Below are positions 1 through 11,993 of a DNA stretch of 64,000 nt, piece by piece. Origin of the DNA: Camarhynchus parvulus (Eukaryota; Chordata; Aves; Passeriformes; Thraupidae); contig NC_044577.1 in the NCBI RefSeq assembly GCF_901933205.1, forward strand, positions 6,707,321-6,771,320. The letters are read 5' to 3'. How positions within the stretch are numbered: position 1 is the first letter of the stretch; each line of letters opens with the position of its first letter. The translations under genes and the position numbers were made by a program. A model generated the notes under the pieces. The model saw nothing but the letters and a program-made list of their open reading frames with translations. It had not been told where the DNA came from and ran no database searches.

Positions 1-3000
1 TTAATGCCTGGCAAAGTGACTCACTCAGAGTCATCACAGGAAAGGAAGTTGAATAGAATCAAAAACGGAACAGGATGGGGGCTTAAACAGGAGAAAGAAG
101 TGAGAGAAAGGAAACTGGATTGTTTAAAGTAGGCTGAGGTTACAAGTTCTAGAATGAGATTATTTTTAAAATACACATATAAAAGATATATCTGTAAAAA
201 TATATACACATATATAAAAATACATGAATGTAGGCATGTATTTGTAAAAAAAGCTTTTTTCCATTTAAAAAGAGACTTGTATTTGTGGATGGCCTTCCAA
301 AGATGCCTGCTGAGGTATTTGTTTCTGTTTAAGGTGGAATTAACATGGTCTGGGAAATAAAACAATCCCCTCTAGAAATCCACAAATTTTTAATGATCAC
401 ATTCCTATTCCACACAATATGAAACTCTCAGAATATGGAGCTCAAAACTCACATAAAAATCCACCACAATACAATATTTCTACATCATTCCCTAAAGAAA
501 CAGTAAGCAATAAACTATCCTATTTTTTTCTTCCCCACACCAAAAAATTCAACATTGACTTTTACTTGAAACTCTGTGACACATGGCAAAGTTTCTCTTC
601 TCCAAATTTTTTTACTGGGAGAGTTTGGGTGATCAGCCACCTCACACATCCATTTCAGGTAAGTCAAACACAAACAGTGTGCAGACTGTCTCAATATGTA
701 AGTCACTTGCAGAAGCACCTCCTTGACTTCATCACAACTGAAAACACATTACTTGTGCAAGAGAATGTTCACCAACAAAAAGAACAATTTTGGTCCCCAA
801 AGAAGATGATAAAAACATTTTTCAATATCATCAAGGCAATATTGAACTGAGTCACAGCTCTTTATGTTTCAGCCGTGTCACCTGTGGGTACAAGTTCTGT
901 CTGTCCTTTTTCATGTTCAAGGGGACACACAGAAAGATGAATAGACACATAAAATCATATAACTAAAAAAAACCCAAATTTCAGATGTAAGGAGGCATGC
1001 CTGGTCAAAAAATTGTTCTGGAAAAACGTATTAGAATAAATATTTCTAAATTCTCCTAAAAAAGCTTCTCTCTGTTTGTGTAATATTTCTTATTTAATCC
1101 CCAGAGTGACACCTGCTGGATTTCACTAACTGAAACTAAAGGACAGATATTGCCATTATACAGAATATCTCAGGATAATAATTGCAAAAATGTGCCATTT
1201 TAGTAATAAAAGGCTGCAGACTAGAATACTTTCCCTCCATTTAGGGTACTAAATAAACACATGGCTGCAATCACAGAAAAAGGAAGTAGAGTGTCTAAAA
1301 GTCTTGCTCATTTCTGAAAAGTAAGTCTTTAAACTTCTATCTAGGAAGGATTCTAGGGCATAACATTTGGTGACAAATTATATTAATTTCTGAAAATACT
1401 GATATGGAAAAAAATACTTTTAAATCCTAAAACAAATTAGTTCAGGTATAACAGAAACGTTCTCAGTACATCCTTTGTTTTACTTTAATAAAACTCTAAA
1501 ACTCTACCAGAATTGCTAGTACTGGGATAACATAAAATTTATGAAAATTGATTGGCAAGATTTTACCAGTGTAATGGGGGAGGAAAAAAGAAAGGAGAAA
1601 ATCTAAATGGTAATTCAAAGAGTGATGCTTTGTGCCCATACAAACATTCAAGATATTCTCAGCTTGAAAACTGCACTATCAAAGCATAGGTGGAAAAGAT
1701 GATGCAGTTTTTAGGAACCAAAGATATTCAGCCTAAACACAGCTGATGGTAAAGAACAGTGTATGAGTTAGGTGTAGGTGCTTTGAACACAGTAATCAAA
1801 AAAAAAAAAAATTCTAATTTCTTTGGTTGGCTCTTTGTTCATGGTATTACAGGGGAAGTCAGACTGGTATGGGGTTCATTAAACAAAATCATCACCAATT
1901 TTTGGGGGATATTTTTCCAAATGTAGCCTGTATGTCCCAGACATAAAACCAAAAATGCAACATTGTTTTGTTTTCTAAAACCCAGTAAGAATGGTCAGCT
2001 ACAACTTAAAAATGGCCAAAACTGCCAGAAGAAGCTTTAGTGACACTTAGGATATACTAAAAGGTAACTGCCTCAGACACACATGCAAATTTACCACAAG
2101 AGTCTGATTTCTTGATGGAAGAACATGGCTTCTCTCCTGGAAAGTCTTTTTTGGTGCATATAGAACAAGTTAAGTGCATTTCAGATGCATGTTTCCAAAG
2201 AAAAGCAACTCGAAATAGATCACTTTAGGACAGCATATACTGCAGAAATGATTGAAAGTGTTTGCACAGAGCTAGGGCAGAAAAAGGATGACTTTGCTGG
2301 GAAAATGTAAACAGTATAAACAAACTTGGGAGACTGAAGCATGAGAGACAACTGTTAAAACTTTACAAATGTGAAAGTTTAGCCTTTCAGTTCTGCCCAG
2401 ATTCTAAAATAGAACAAAAAGTGTAGCTGAAGAGAAACGGTCTAATGGAACCCAATTTCAAAAGATCTTCTATTTTACCACACTGGCTGTGGAATTCTCC
2501 ATTAAGGCAACAGGTGAGAAAAAGGCTGTTTTCTGCTGCTCTTTGTGCAAGTTTTTTACACTGAAAACATCAGAACTGCCAACATGAATACAAAAAGTAA
2601 AAATAACAGGTTGTGTCCACATACAGAAAGCTTTCTCTGTTTTGTTTCAAACATTAGATGCATGCAAGTCAGAGTATTAGCACGTGTGGTTCCAAGTTTT
2701 CCAAACAAAGGATAAGGTCTAGGGTTAATTTCCTTTGAAAGTTTCTTTGTAAACCTCAATTCTCTCTTTAGTTCCTACATTGGCAATAATGGAAATCAGC
2801 ATGAAATGGACCTGCATGCATTGTATGTAGAAATAATATACTAAATATGTTATTATATGTCTAATACACATAAACACATATAAACCCACAGTTATTTTAC
2901 TGCCTAAAAGTTATTTGTTAGCCAACTCACATCTGTTTTGATGGCAGCAGTATTCATTCCTTCCCCGACACAGCAGCACCAAGGATATAGTTAATTCCAG

Positions 3001-4557
3001 AGCTCTGACAATTTGCCACCCCAAACACTTCAAATACTCCCCAGGGACAGAGCAGTTGCATGAGCAAGTGAAGGCTGTTTTCAATAAGTTTTCAATAAGC
3101 TTGGCTGGGGAAACTGCTGCACATGGATGTCAGTGACAGAGCTGCCCAGGCTTGCAGAGCAGAGGTGGCCGGGGCACCGAGGTGAGGCAAATGCTGTGTG
3201 TGTGTGTGCCACAGGGGGGGCAGCTGGGCAGCAGCACTGAAGGGATTTTGGTACCAAGTCAGGAACACCGTAAACACATTGGCAACAGATGGGAACAACT
3301 TCTAGAGGAGAAATCCTGCTTTGTTTTCCTAACTGTAGACTTGGACTTTCCTCAATGGCTTTAATAGGTAGCTCATGCCCAACATTTACTACAGCAGTGA
3401 CTAGATACACTTCTTTTAAATGTCACTGAATACATGTTATTATTAAAAACATGTCAGTATAAAACATATAATTTCTTCCAAATGACCACAAACCCATTTT
3501 AATTGCATGACTGCATGGCTATATGGACTTCTGTGGGTCCAATCGAACCCAGCTCCTGCACAAGCCAGGAATGCTACTGGAGAAAGATGATTGCCTCAAA
3601 TGCACAGAATATAGCAGCAAGTTAGAAATTATATGGGTGTCAAAGGAAATCTTGTAGTGTGCTTTCTTCTCTCCCTTGTTCTTAATTCTGTCCTGGTCTG
3701 TAATCTGAACAGCAATTCCGAGATAGCCCATGGAACAATCCTGTATAAGTACCTTTACTGACCCAGGTGAGGCATTGGTCACCCAGAGAGACACATGCGG
3801 ATCTGTTTTCCAACTGATAATAGGCATGAGCTGTTTTCCAGATCATATTTTTCAACTGAAGTGCTCAAACATTACACAAATTACCAAAAAAACCCAGCTG
3901 CCAACAGACAGCAGAATGTGCCTGGATGGCTGACCATCTATGTATAATTCCTTCAAAAGAAAAATACCCACATTTAGGAATGTCTTGCCCTTTGACAGTC
4001 GGTGGAAAAGTTCCCACTGGCTCTCACTGGGCCAGGATTTCAACAGTTGTGTTCTAGCAAGAAAAGCCTATTCAAAGGGACAAGTGCTACATCCCTTAAC
4101 ACAGAGAAAGACCCCAACTGATCAGAAATTCAGGGTGCAGTAACATTTGAAATTGAAAGGGCACACACAATGCAATTCTTGGACCTGCAATCTATCCTAG
4201 ATATCCAGGTACTTCATTGTGCCCAGTAAAAAGTTCAGTCACACTGTTCTGTATCAATGTCCTGCCTGTCTCTGCTTTAACCTGCAAACAACGTAGATTC
4301 TGACATCCAGCCTGCAAACACGCACATGCCTGCCACATCCTCTGTGGGCAGACACACCTCAACCTACACCAGCTGCTTGTGAAGAACAATATATAAGAAT
4401 CCAAATCATTTAGCTGGTATACTTCTAAACACAGCTGATCCCACTGCACTGATCATTTATCATAAGCATGTTAAATGCGAAGTGCCATCTCCATTGACTT
4501 AGTGTCACCGAGTGCCTTTTGTGTGGAAGATTTCCAAAGCTGGATAAAGACTTTGGG

Positions 4558-4630
4558 ATTGCTCCTACATGCAGTGAAATAGATGAGAGTTTACATTGTT
4601 CCTACACGCAGTGAAATAGATGAGAGTTTA
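4558..4630. repeat. 37-bp tandem duplication
   Basis: Two adjacent 36-nt copies, the second starting at 4595, each ending gtgaaatagatgagagttta and differing at two positions near the start. A recent local duplication with no known role. Confidence 0.92.
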
Positions 4631-5709
4631 AGCAAACTAGAGAAGAAAACACCATGCTAATACAGATTATTATTCTTAATTAAGAATTTCAGACAGTACC
4701 AGAGCGTGTGTACTTTAAAACACATCTGTTTCCAGATGTGGTCTTATATTGATCTAGATCTAAAGTGGCTCCTGCCAATGCAGCGAGAGGAGCTCAGATC
4801 CAGAGCACATCCCTCAACAGGTTTCAGCTGTTAGAAGCATTATCAGTGCAAGGGAAGGACAAGATACCCAGCAGGCACAGTAAGACTGGGAAAACTGCAT
4901 TGGCACAATTGTAAGAGCAGCAAAGTCCATTCCCAAGGCACCTGGTGTAAGTTTATTAAGGCAAAGAGAAAAAAAAAACTCAGTTATTTTTATAATTATT
5001 TCATTCTCTTCCCGTATAAACTGCATGGGTAACTGAAGGACTCGTAGATTTAATCCAGGTGTGATGTGCAGCCTATTTTCCTGGTTCTATGGCTCCACTG
5101 CTTATACACACGAGCAAATGACTAGAATTACCAATCCCAGCACTGCCACCGCGTTTCTAAAACCAGAGGCTATCACATCTGTTTTGGAAAGCTTGGGGAG
5201 AGGCAAGATTTTAACTGCCTATCAGCTGGCACTCGAAGGCACGGAATCACACACTTGCCACCGTTCAGGAGCTTCTCGAGGAAAGGAAAAGAGGGCAATC
5301 AGCTGTCAATAAATCAGCTCGGTGTTTGCGGTTAAAAACCTCAAACAGCAACACGCCGGCACGCGTACAGGCTTCAGAGCAACCCAACTTTTCCTCAAGC
5401 AAACAGAAAGCCCAAACAAAACAGTAGCTTTATCTTTTAAGTTGTGTAATTACAACACAAAACCTAATTATGAAACAACTCAAGTATGACCTCTTTCTGG
5501 TACAGTAAGTTTAGAGAAATACTCAGAGTAAGCAAACCTTTATCACCTAATTCAGCCTCTATTGAAAGAGCTGCAGTTGTACTGAATTAGTCTTAAGGAC
5601 CCTTTTCAAGCCAACGAGCCTCTAATTCTCTCCAGATGCAAAGAGAGAAATTTGGTTAGTTAATTTTAGAGGTTTCAGGCAGAATGCTCACAGCGTTGCT
5701 TTGGGCATT

Positions 5710-5808
5710 CTATCTATCTATCTATCTATCTAATCTATCTATCTATCTATCTAATCTATCTATCTATCTAATCTATCTATCTATCTAATCTATCTAATCT
5801 ATCTATCC
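5710..5808. repeat. TCTA/GATA microsatellite with TAATC interruptions
   Basis: About 99 bp of (TCTA)n broken at intervals by an extra A (ctaatc), giving a higher-order pattern of 4-base units separated by 5-base units. Confidence 0.95.
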
Positions 5809-5945
5809 TACCAAGCACAGACGAGAACAACACCAGTTACAAAATTAGCTCAACACCTCGCTCGCTAAAAATAAAGGAAGGTTTTCCCCGCAGCCCGTGT
5901 CGGCGCGGATTCCGCATCCCACGCCGAGGTTGGAAAGCCAGAGCA

Positions 5946-5970
5946 TACACACACACACACACGCACACAC
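5946..5970. repeat. CA-rich dinucleotide repeat
   Basis: Short (AC)n run with two G interruptions beside the presumed CALCRL first exon. Confidence 0.9.
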
Positions 5971-6060
5971 GCGTGGCTCCCGCTGCGCTCGGGTGGCACC
6001 GAGGGTGAAGAAACAATGAAACTGCACTCACCAGCCCGGCTCCTCCTGCCAGAGAGCTTC

Positions 6061-6225
6061 CAGATACAGCTGTGCGGAGCTGTCTCACTGTGTGGATCTG
6101 TCTCAGATAAAGCTGAGCTCTCTCAGATAAAGCTGAGCGGAGCTGTCTCGGTGTGCGGAGCTCTCTCAGATAAAGCTGAGCGGATCTGTCTCAGTGTGCG
6201 GAGCTGTCTCAGACAAAGCTGTCTC
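6061..6225. repeat. Imperfect minisatellite with GATA motifs in the presumed CALCRL first exon
   Basis: Repeated blocks of the type gtctcagataaagctgagc and gtgtgcggagctgtctc. AGATAA occurs three times on the plus strand (6105, 6125, 6168), with decayed forms at about 6063 (agatac) and 6211 (agacaa). The array lies just upstream of the donor at 6031. Confidence 0.8.
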
Positions 6226-8511
6226 GCCCGGTGCCTCCCTATCCAGCGGAGAGCGAGCCCGGTGTGTGCAATCCCGCGCGGGGCTGGGGCTGTCCGTCCC
6301 GGCGGAGCTGCGGGAGCGTGTCCGAGGGCAGCGCGGAGCGGCGGCGGCAGCAGCGAAACATCAGAGCTTCCTGTTACATCACCGACCCCGCCTGCGGCCG
6401 CCTGGAGTTACTCTTCTCTCCCGAGCGGCATGTCCCGGGGAAGCCGGGCTCCCGTGGCATCCCAGCCCCGGCGCTGCCATCTGCTCCCGGCCTCTGCCCG
6501 CACCTGGCCCCGGCGCTCCGAAACCGCTCGCAAAACAGTCACTGCTCTGCTGCTGGTGAGGAGGAGACCACGGGACCTGTCCTTTCACGTATCGAACCAC
6601 TGACATTCGTTCTTCTCCAGCTAGACCCGTAGAAACAGATCAGTTTGGACCTTTATTCAAAGGGCACTCGAGAGCTGCTTTCCTCCTCAGTGTGACTGAC
6701 TTGACACATCACCTGTGCCAGCGGCTGCATGATACCCCATACCCTAAGGGCTGAAAAGCTCTGCGCAGAAATACCTTTATTCCTCAGAGGGAAAGCAGCT
6801 GCAAAGGTCGGATCCAAATTTTCAATTACAGTACCACTATTTTTTTCTTGGGTACAAAACAATGTATTAAGGAAATAAGTCTTTGAAGTATCAAGAATAG
6901 GGAAAAAAGCAACAGGAACATTGTTGCTGCTGATCCCTATGCTATCTTTTTCTAAACACTGGTGATTTGAAAGCACAAGTATGAATGGTTTGAAAACTAC
7001 CATGAGAGAGGACAAAACAAAATGAATAGCAGTCTCTCTACAAGAAAGACTTTCTTTCTTGAAAGAATATTCAAAGAATATTGTACCAGAAACTAAAAAC
7101 GTTTTTATACAATCAATTCCCAGTACTATGGACCAAATCTGTGCCCTCTAAACCAATAACCAGTTACTGTATGCACAGGACAACACTATGCTGAACAAAC
7201 GGGGAGTTCATGGAGCATCAAACTCAAATTATGTGAACACCTGTAACACCAGTACTCCTTAGGGAGCCCCACAAGAGCCTCCCAAAAGTCACATTGTGGC
7301 AAGGATCTATCAAAATTATACCACTGAACAAACATTTTAGGTTTGCTCATAAAACAATATGAAATATTCTGCTTGTTTCTCACTACCTGTCGCTTATCCA
7401 TTTTTTTTTTCTTTTTTGTTACTAGCAGCATCATTTGTGGAACACACTGAGAACTGAATGAAGGGATTTACCTGGGCATTGAAAACATTTTCCTCAAGAA
7501 GGAAAACAGCAAGAAACACAAAGCTAAGGGGGAAAACCCCCATAAAACAAACAAAAAAAAACCTTCAAACAAAACCCAGCCCCAGTGCAGGGTCAGGAAA
7601 AATTGGAAGAGGGAAAAGAGGGCCAGGAATATTTTAAATCTAAATGGCCCCTAGACAATACAATTTGTGAAATCCCACTCCGGGGTTACCAAAAAAGCAG
7701 GCCTGGATACTCATTTGGCACATGTGAGAGTTGCTGCTTCTAGCATCTCTCATCAACAGGAGAATGTTTGAGTTTTATAATCAGTGAAGAACTAAGGACT
7801 GGCACACTAAACCTCTAGGCAATGTAAACACATATAAACTGGGGATTAGCTCTGATTCTGAATAGTGATAAAAATTAACTTCTTTTAGAGAAGTGGCGTC
7901 GTCTCAGATACAGGAATTTCACCAGGAGTGAGCCTGGTAGCATTGCTTCAGACAAATTAGGTCTGGGTTGTAGATTGCAACAAGGTGCATTACACACTCT
8001 AGTTTAGAGGATAATCCATGTATTCCAGCCAAGCTCACAGCTCCAAGACAGGCACCTGAATTAGCCAGACATGTATTACACAGGCTATGTTTGATTTGCC
8101 GGGTCAAAGTCAGTGGAGTTTTGGGCGAGCGTTTTGTTTTTTTTTTTTTTTTTCACTTGGGTTGCTTGCTCTGGGACGTTTTGGGGTTTATTTTTAGAAA
8201 AGGTTTACATTCTACGGATTTAGGTAACATTAAAACTTACTTACTCGTACAGAGACCCCTCAGGTGGTGCAGTTTGCCCTTCTGAGAGCGCTGGCTTCCC
8301 TGCGTCTCCCCATCCCTGGCTGCGAGGAGTGAAAATCACACCCTACAGGCTGCCCTGCTTGCCGACAGCGAAGGAGGGAGCAGTTCAAGGGGACCTAAAT
8401 GTGCAAAGCTACCTGCACTAGGACCAAAGGAAGCCTTAAAAGCGAGAAAAGAGGGCAAATCCAGGGAATTCCCCCTTTTCCATCAGAGCCAGCGCGCCCG
8501 GCGCTCGCCGC

Positions 8512-8536
8512 GCCGCTGGCGCCCTCTCGCGGCCGC
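8512..8536 (-). promoter_or_regulatory. CpG islet with CTCF-like motif between TFPI and CALCRL
   Basis: Within a CpG-dense islet (about 8490-8575), the minus strand reads CCGCGAGAGGGCGCC, a good match to the CTCF core (CCNSNAGRGGGCGC type). It lies in the spacer between the two genes and could be a boundary or a minor promoter. Motif match only. Confidence 0.45.
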
Positions 8537-8584
8537 CCGCGGCATAAACGCAGGCGCGGAAGCGGCGCACGAGGATTTATCCCC

Positions 8585-8639
8585 TTAATTAATTCAGGAA
8601 TTAATTAATGCAGGAATTAATTAATTCAGGAATTAATTA
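8585..8639. repeat. 16-bp tandem repeat (attaattaatKcagga, about 3 copies)
   Basis: Three units of attaattaat(t/g)cagga with AATTAATT cores, directly beside a CpG islet. Confidence 0.9.
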
Positions 8640-11600
8640 CCCTGTGTAAACACCCCCTAAACGTACAAATCTGCTTTGCCTGAACTTCGCTCTTTCTTTG
8701 GAGAAACACTGAAACAACCGGTTAGGAAATGTAACCCTTAGGTCCCCCTTCACTAAGTTTGAGAAGGTAGAAGCTAGAAAGATGAAGAGTTGCTCAAAAC
8801 GTAACTAAAAAACTACCAGTTTTGAGAGAATAAGTGGATTGGAGATGCAGGGAGAAATGCTGGCTCAAGTGAGCCAGAAATAAAACTGAAGCAGGAAGTA
8901 GAAAATAAAAAGGAGAGAAAGGAGGGCATACCACTAAAAATGTGAGGAAAAAAAGAATGAGGGAAAGGACTCTAAATTATTTCTCAGAGATATTTTGTTT
9001 TATAATTTCTGTGGATTAAGGGCACATACCAAGTTATTGCAGGTCAGTTGAGGTATAGAAACTCAAACCTCTGTGAAACTGCTTCAGCTTGTTGGCTGTT
9101 ATCATACAGCATGGGAGAAATTTCACAGCACTCTGCATTTCCCCTCCAAAGCAGCTGGAGAAAATTCTGGAATGAAATGACTGGATGAATGGACTCTGGT
9201 CAAGTGGAACTGTACATTCACTCTAACACCTTAGCACAGCCTCATGTTCTGACTGCTTCAGCATTCTGGCACCTGATCCATACCTTTTCCTGTGTTGTGC
9301 CTCAATTCTGCCCCTGCTCATCCTTTAGTTGTCTTTGGGAAATGCGTAGATCCTTTTTTCTTATTCTCAGATTTGATAGCTCTGCAGCTATGGGAGGTAT
9401 GGGAGCAAAAAGAAGTGAATGAAGCAGAAGGGCACGAAAGAAACTTCTTGTTATGCTGAAGATCATATCACACTGCAGTTTGGACTTTTTATGGGAAAAA
9501 AATAGCTCTATGTACTGTAGAGCTAAACAAAACCAGAAACAGCTGGATAGCTGGTGTGGTGGCCAAACTGAGCGCACACACAGCTGAGAGCAGTCTGCAC
9601 TCTCTGATCAAATCTTGATTGTAATCAGGTTTTTACAGTCTGTGACACTGCAGCCTCGATTCTCATTGCACTAAGCAACAAGACTAACAGATGAATCACT
9701 GAGAAATATTTTCTTAGTCAATTGAAACAGAGGAGCTCTTGAGATGCTAGTGGTACAAATTCCCTTCTGTCTCAACAATGACACAACAGAGACCTCACTG
9801 GATCCCTTAATTGCTGTTATTACAGAATGTACTACGGCAGCACAAGAAGTTTCTTCAGTGCAGCGTGAGTGGGGTAGGAGAGGATGGAGAGTACCTGTCA
9901 GTCCTGTCCTAGCTACAGCAGTCCTGGAGGAGTCTCAGAGTCCTGGGACCAACTGATCCCTCTCAGGGAGGAGGCCCTGTCAGTTTGCAGTAGAGCTCAG
10001 CAAGAAGGAAACTTATGAAATGGAGAGCAGCCACACAGCCAGGGTTCTGCTGGGACTGAAAAGATGGGGTTTTTTTCCCCTAGATTTTTTTTTCCCCGCT
10101 GTGGGTTTTGTAGGTGTTGAGTCCAGGCAGCCAGGAACAAGAGGGAGCCTGAAGGAGAGACACTGTCATGAAATGACACAGGAATCACAAGACAATCTGC
10201 ACACAAATCCATCTTTTCTTTCCTATCCTTCTCTATCTATTGTCTCATTTCAAACCATTCTGTTTTAGAAAGTTCATCATTCTAGTTTGAAATCTAATCA
10301 ATCCCACAAAGCTAACAAATCCTTTTCCATGTTCTTGGTGGGACAGCTTAAGTTTCCTTGTCTTTTACATGAAAGCCCTAGGTGTTTTAGTTTAATGCAG
10401 TCACTTCAGCTCTGCCTCCCTTTGAGGTACATCATGTAATCTAGTATACTGGCAGCCCATGGGAAATATTTACAGCTAAGTGTGGAAGATCAGATATTTT
10501 ACTGGCTTGACCATAAGATGCAGACAAGGGAGGTGCAGACATTTGTGCCCTCACTTGCATCCCCGGCCAGGCAGACACAAGCAGGGTAACCATGGCATAA
10601 GGGCAAATCCTGACCCAAATGTGCCTAAATCCACTGGCCCTGGAGAGGCACGTGACCTGCTGTGCTCAGGCAGGTGCCATGGGACAAGTGGAGAGGTCTG
10701 GGAGCAGTTTAATCCATGGGTTCTCCACTTATCTGCAGGGAGGGACTCCAGCTGGTCTGCGTATTTCCCCTGCTGCTCTGCTCCTGTGCAGGGCACACAC
10801 ACCTACACACTCCACTCCTGGTGCAGGAAGGGCAGCAAAACCTGGAGAGAAAGGGCAGAGTGAGGAACCAGAACAGGAAGACAGCAAATTGAAACTGAAA
10901 CCGGGGGACAAAATGTGCCAAATTAATTTTGTGGAGTTTATAGGTTCCTGCACTTTATTTTATGGGGTTATTGCAGTGGCAGTTTGTGGTGCTCATACAT
11001 TTTACATAACAAGGCTCTACATTAGTGCTCTCTGCTGTACACTCCTGTTCCTTGAGAATCTTTCAAATCAGAATTAATGCATCCTAGATTGAAAGAGCCA
11101 TGAAAGGACTTAAGCACCAGGAAACAGATTTGGATAAAAATTCAGTATAAAAATCTCATTTTACTTATCCCCTCATTCTGGTATTTAGAATGCATAATTT
11201 TTTTACAATTTCAGCAGTAAAGCTTAGCCATGAGTCTAGATCAGTAACAAGGATAAAAATCAATGACGCCAGCACATACAATTATAAATCCTTCCAAAAA
11301 ATTTGGCACTCTGCTTTACACCTTTACAGCTTTAACACTCCCTTTATGGATTTTTGTGGGTTAATTCTGATTTCATATTCATTTTACAGTACTGTAATTA
11401 TATGCACTTCAATGGAGTTAAATCTAGGCCCGCGGAACCTAAAATAAATCTGATTAAAACAAATCCAGTACCTATTCCTTTCTTATAGCAATACACCTAT
11501 CTTTTAATCGATGATTGAAACAATCATGCTTGACTAGTCATTATTCTTTCACAAGTATTATGCTTTCTTTAGTACAAAAACAGAATTCAAAAGGAATAAG

Positions 11601-11652
11601 GTAAGAAATTAAATGTGAATTTTCTCTGCATTTTAACCATTCACTCACACAG

Positions 11653-11658
11653 TTTATT
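11653..11658 (-). terminator. Second candidate TFPI polyadenylation signal
   Basis: AATAAA on the minus strand, 80 nt beyond the first candidate, after a GACAATAAACTGTGTGAGTG context with GT-rich sequence downstream, as expected of a cleavage region. Confidence 0.45.
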
Positions 11659-11732
11659 GTCCTGCTGCTGCTCTGACAATTATATACGAGCAAACAGCAA
11701 TTAAAAAACCTTTAGCAAAGTAAGAGGTAATG

Positions 11733-11738
11733 TTTATT
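11733..11738 (-). terminator. Candidate TFPI polyadenylation signal (AATAAA)
   Basis: AATAAA on the minus strand about 145 nt past the TFPI stop codon, in a GTTAATAAACATT context. A second AATAAA lies at 11658-11653. Either could end a short 3' UTR. Longer UTRs from more distal signals are possible; no transcript evidence is available. Confidence 0.5.
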
Positions 11739-11880
11739 AACATGATTGAGGAATACATAAAAAAATATAAGCAGCTTAGTAATATATAATCAAAATAATC
11801 AGTAAATATATTTTAATGGTATACACTGAAGGTTTTCATTCACAGGTGAAGAGCAGTTTACATCACATTTCCATAAAAAA

Positions 11881-11993
11881 TCAAAGTTGCATTGCTTCAG
11901 GGATGATTTCCATGCCCAGGGCCTTTACTGGCTGTTTCTTTCTTTTTTTCTTGATTCTTATCAATCTTCTTTCACCTTTTTTCTTATTGAATC
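11881..11993 (-). CDS. TFPI: TFPI terminal coding exon: basic C-terminal tail (alpha form)
   Basis: Acceptor ttttacctttag, then 113 nt of coding ending with TGA at 11883-11881. Residues 318-354 include the cluster RRLIRIKKKRKKQPVK, matching the basic tail of TFPI-alpha, which in mammals binds heparan sulphate and the factor V B-domain acidic region and is needed for full inhibition of factor Xa. After the basic cluster a short tail (ALGMEIIPEAMQL) ends the protein. The presence of this exon shows that the alpha isoform can be made. Confidence 0.92.

Larger units (their letters stand above)
1..6031 (-). other. Probable first intron of CALCRL
   Basis: AT-rich non-coding sequence on the downstream side of the 6031 donor. 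It contains a 37-bp tandem duplication (4558-4630), a TCTA microsatellite (5710-5808) and a CA run (5946-5970). The open frames at 419-850 and 3081-3410 match no calcitonin-receptor-like segment and look random. Confidence 0.45.
5850..6550 (-). promoter_or_regulatory. CALCRL: Probable CALCRL CpG promoter and non-coding first exon
   Basis: CpG-rich patch with GC-rich sequence at 6240-6530. A strong minus-strand donor, GGCTG|GTGAGTGC, ends a putative exon at 6032. CALCRL lies directly downstream of TFPI in the same orientation in human, and its first exons are non-coding, so a minus-strand first exon here fits the conserved order. No CALCRL coding sequence is in the window, so the gene name rests on synteny. 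CALCRL encodes a class B GPCR for CGRP and adrenomedullin, working with RAMP proteins, prominent in endothelium. Confidence 0.55.
6551..11652. other. TFPI-CALCRL intergenic spacer
   Basis: About 5 kb between the presumed CALCRL promoter and the TFPI polyadenylation signals. It holds a T run (8137-8153), a CpG islet with a CTCF-like motif (about 8470-8580) and a 16-bp tandem repeat (8585-8639). No coding exon recognised. Confidence 0.6.

Noticed and set aside
419..850. 143-residue plus-strand open frame
   Set aside because: No domain, no signal peptide, no homology I recognise, AT-rich random composition, and it lies in the presumed CALCRL intron.
6016..6632. Overlapping plus-strand frames up to 195 residues across the 6 kb CpG patch
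   Set aside because: Long frames in several registers at once are expected in GC-rich repeats with few stop codons. The strong donor is on the other strand.
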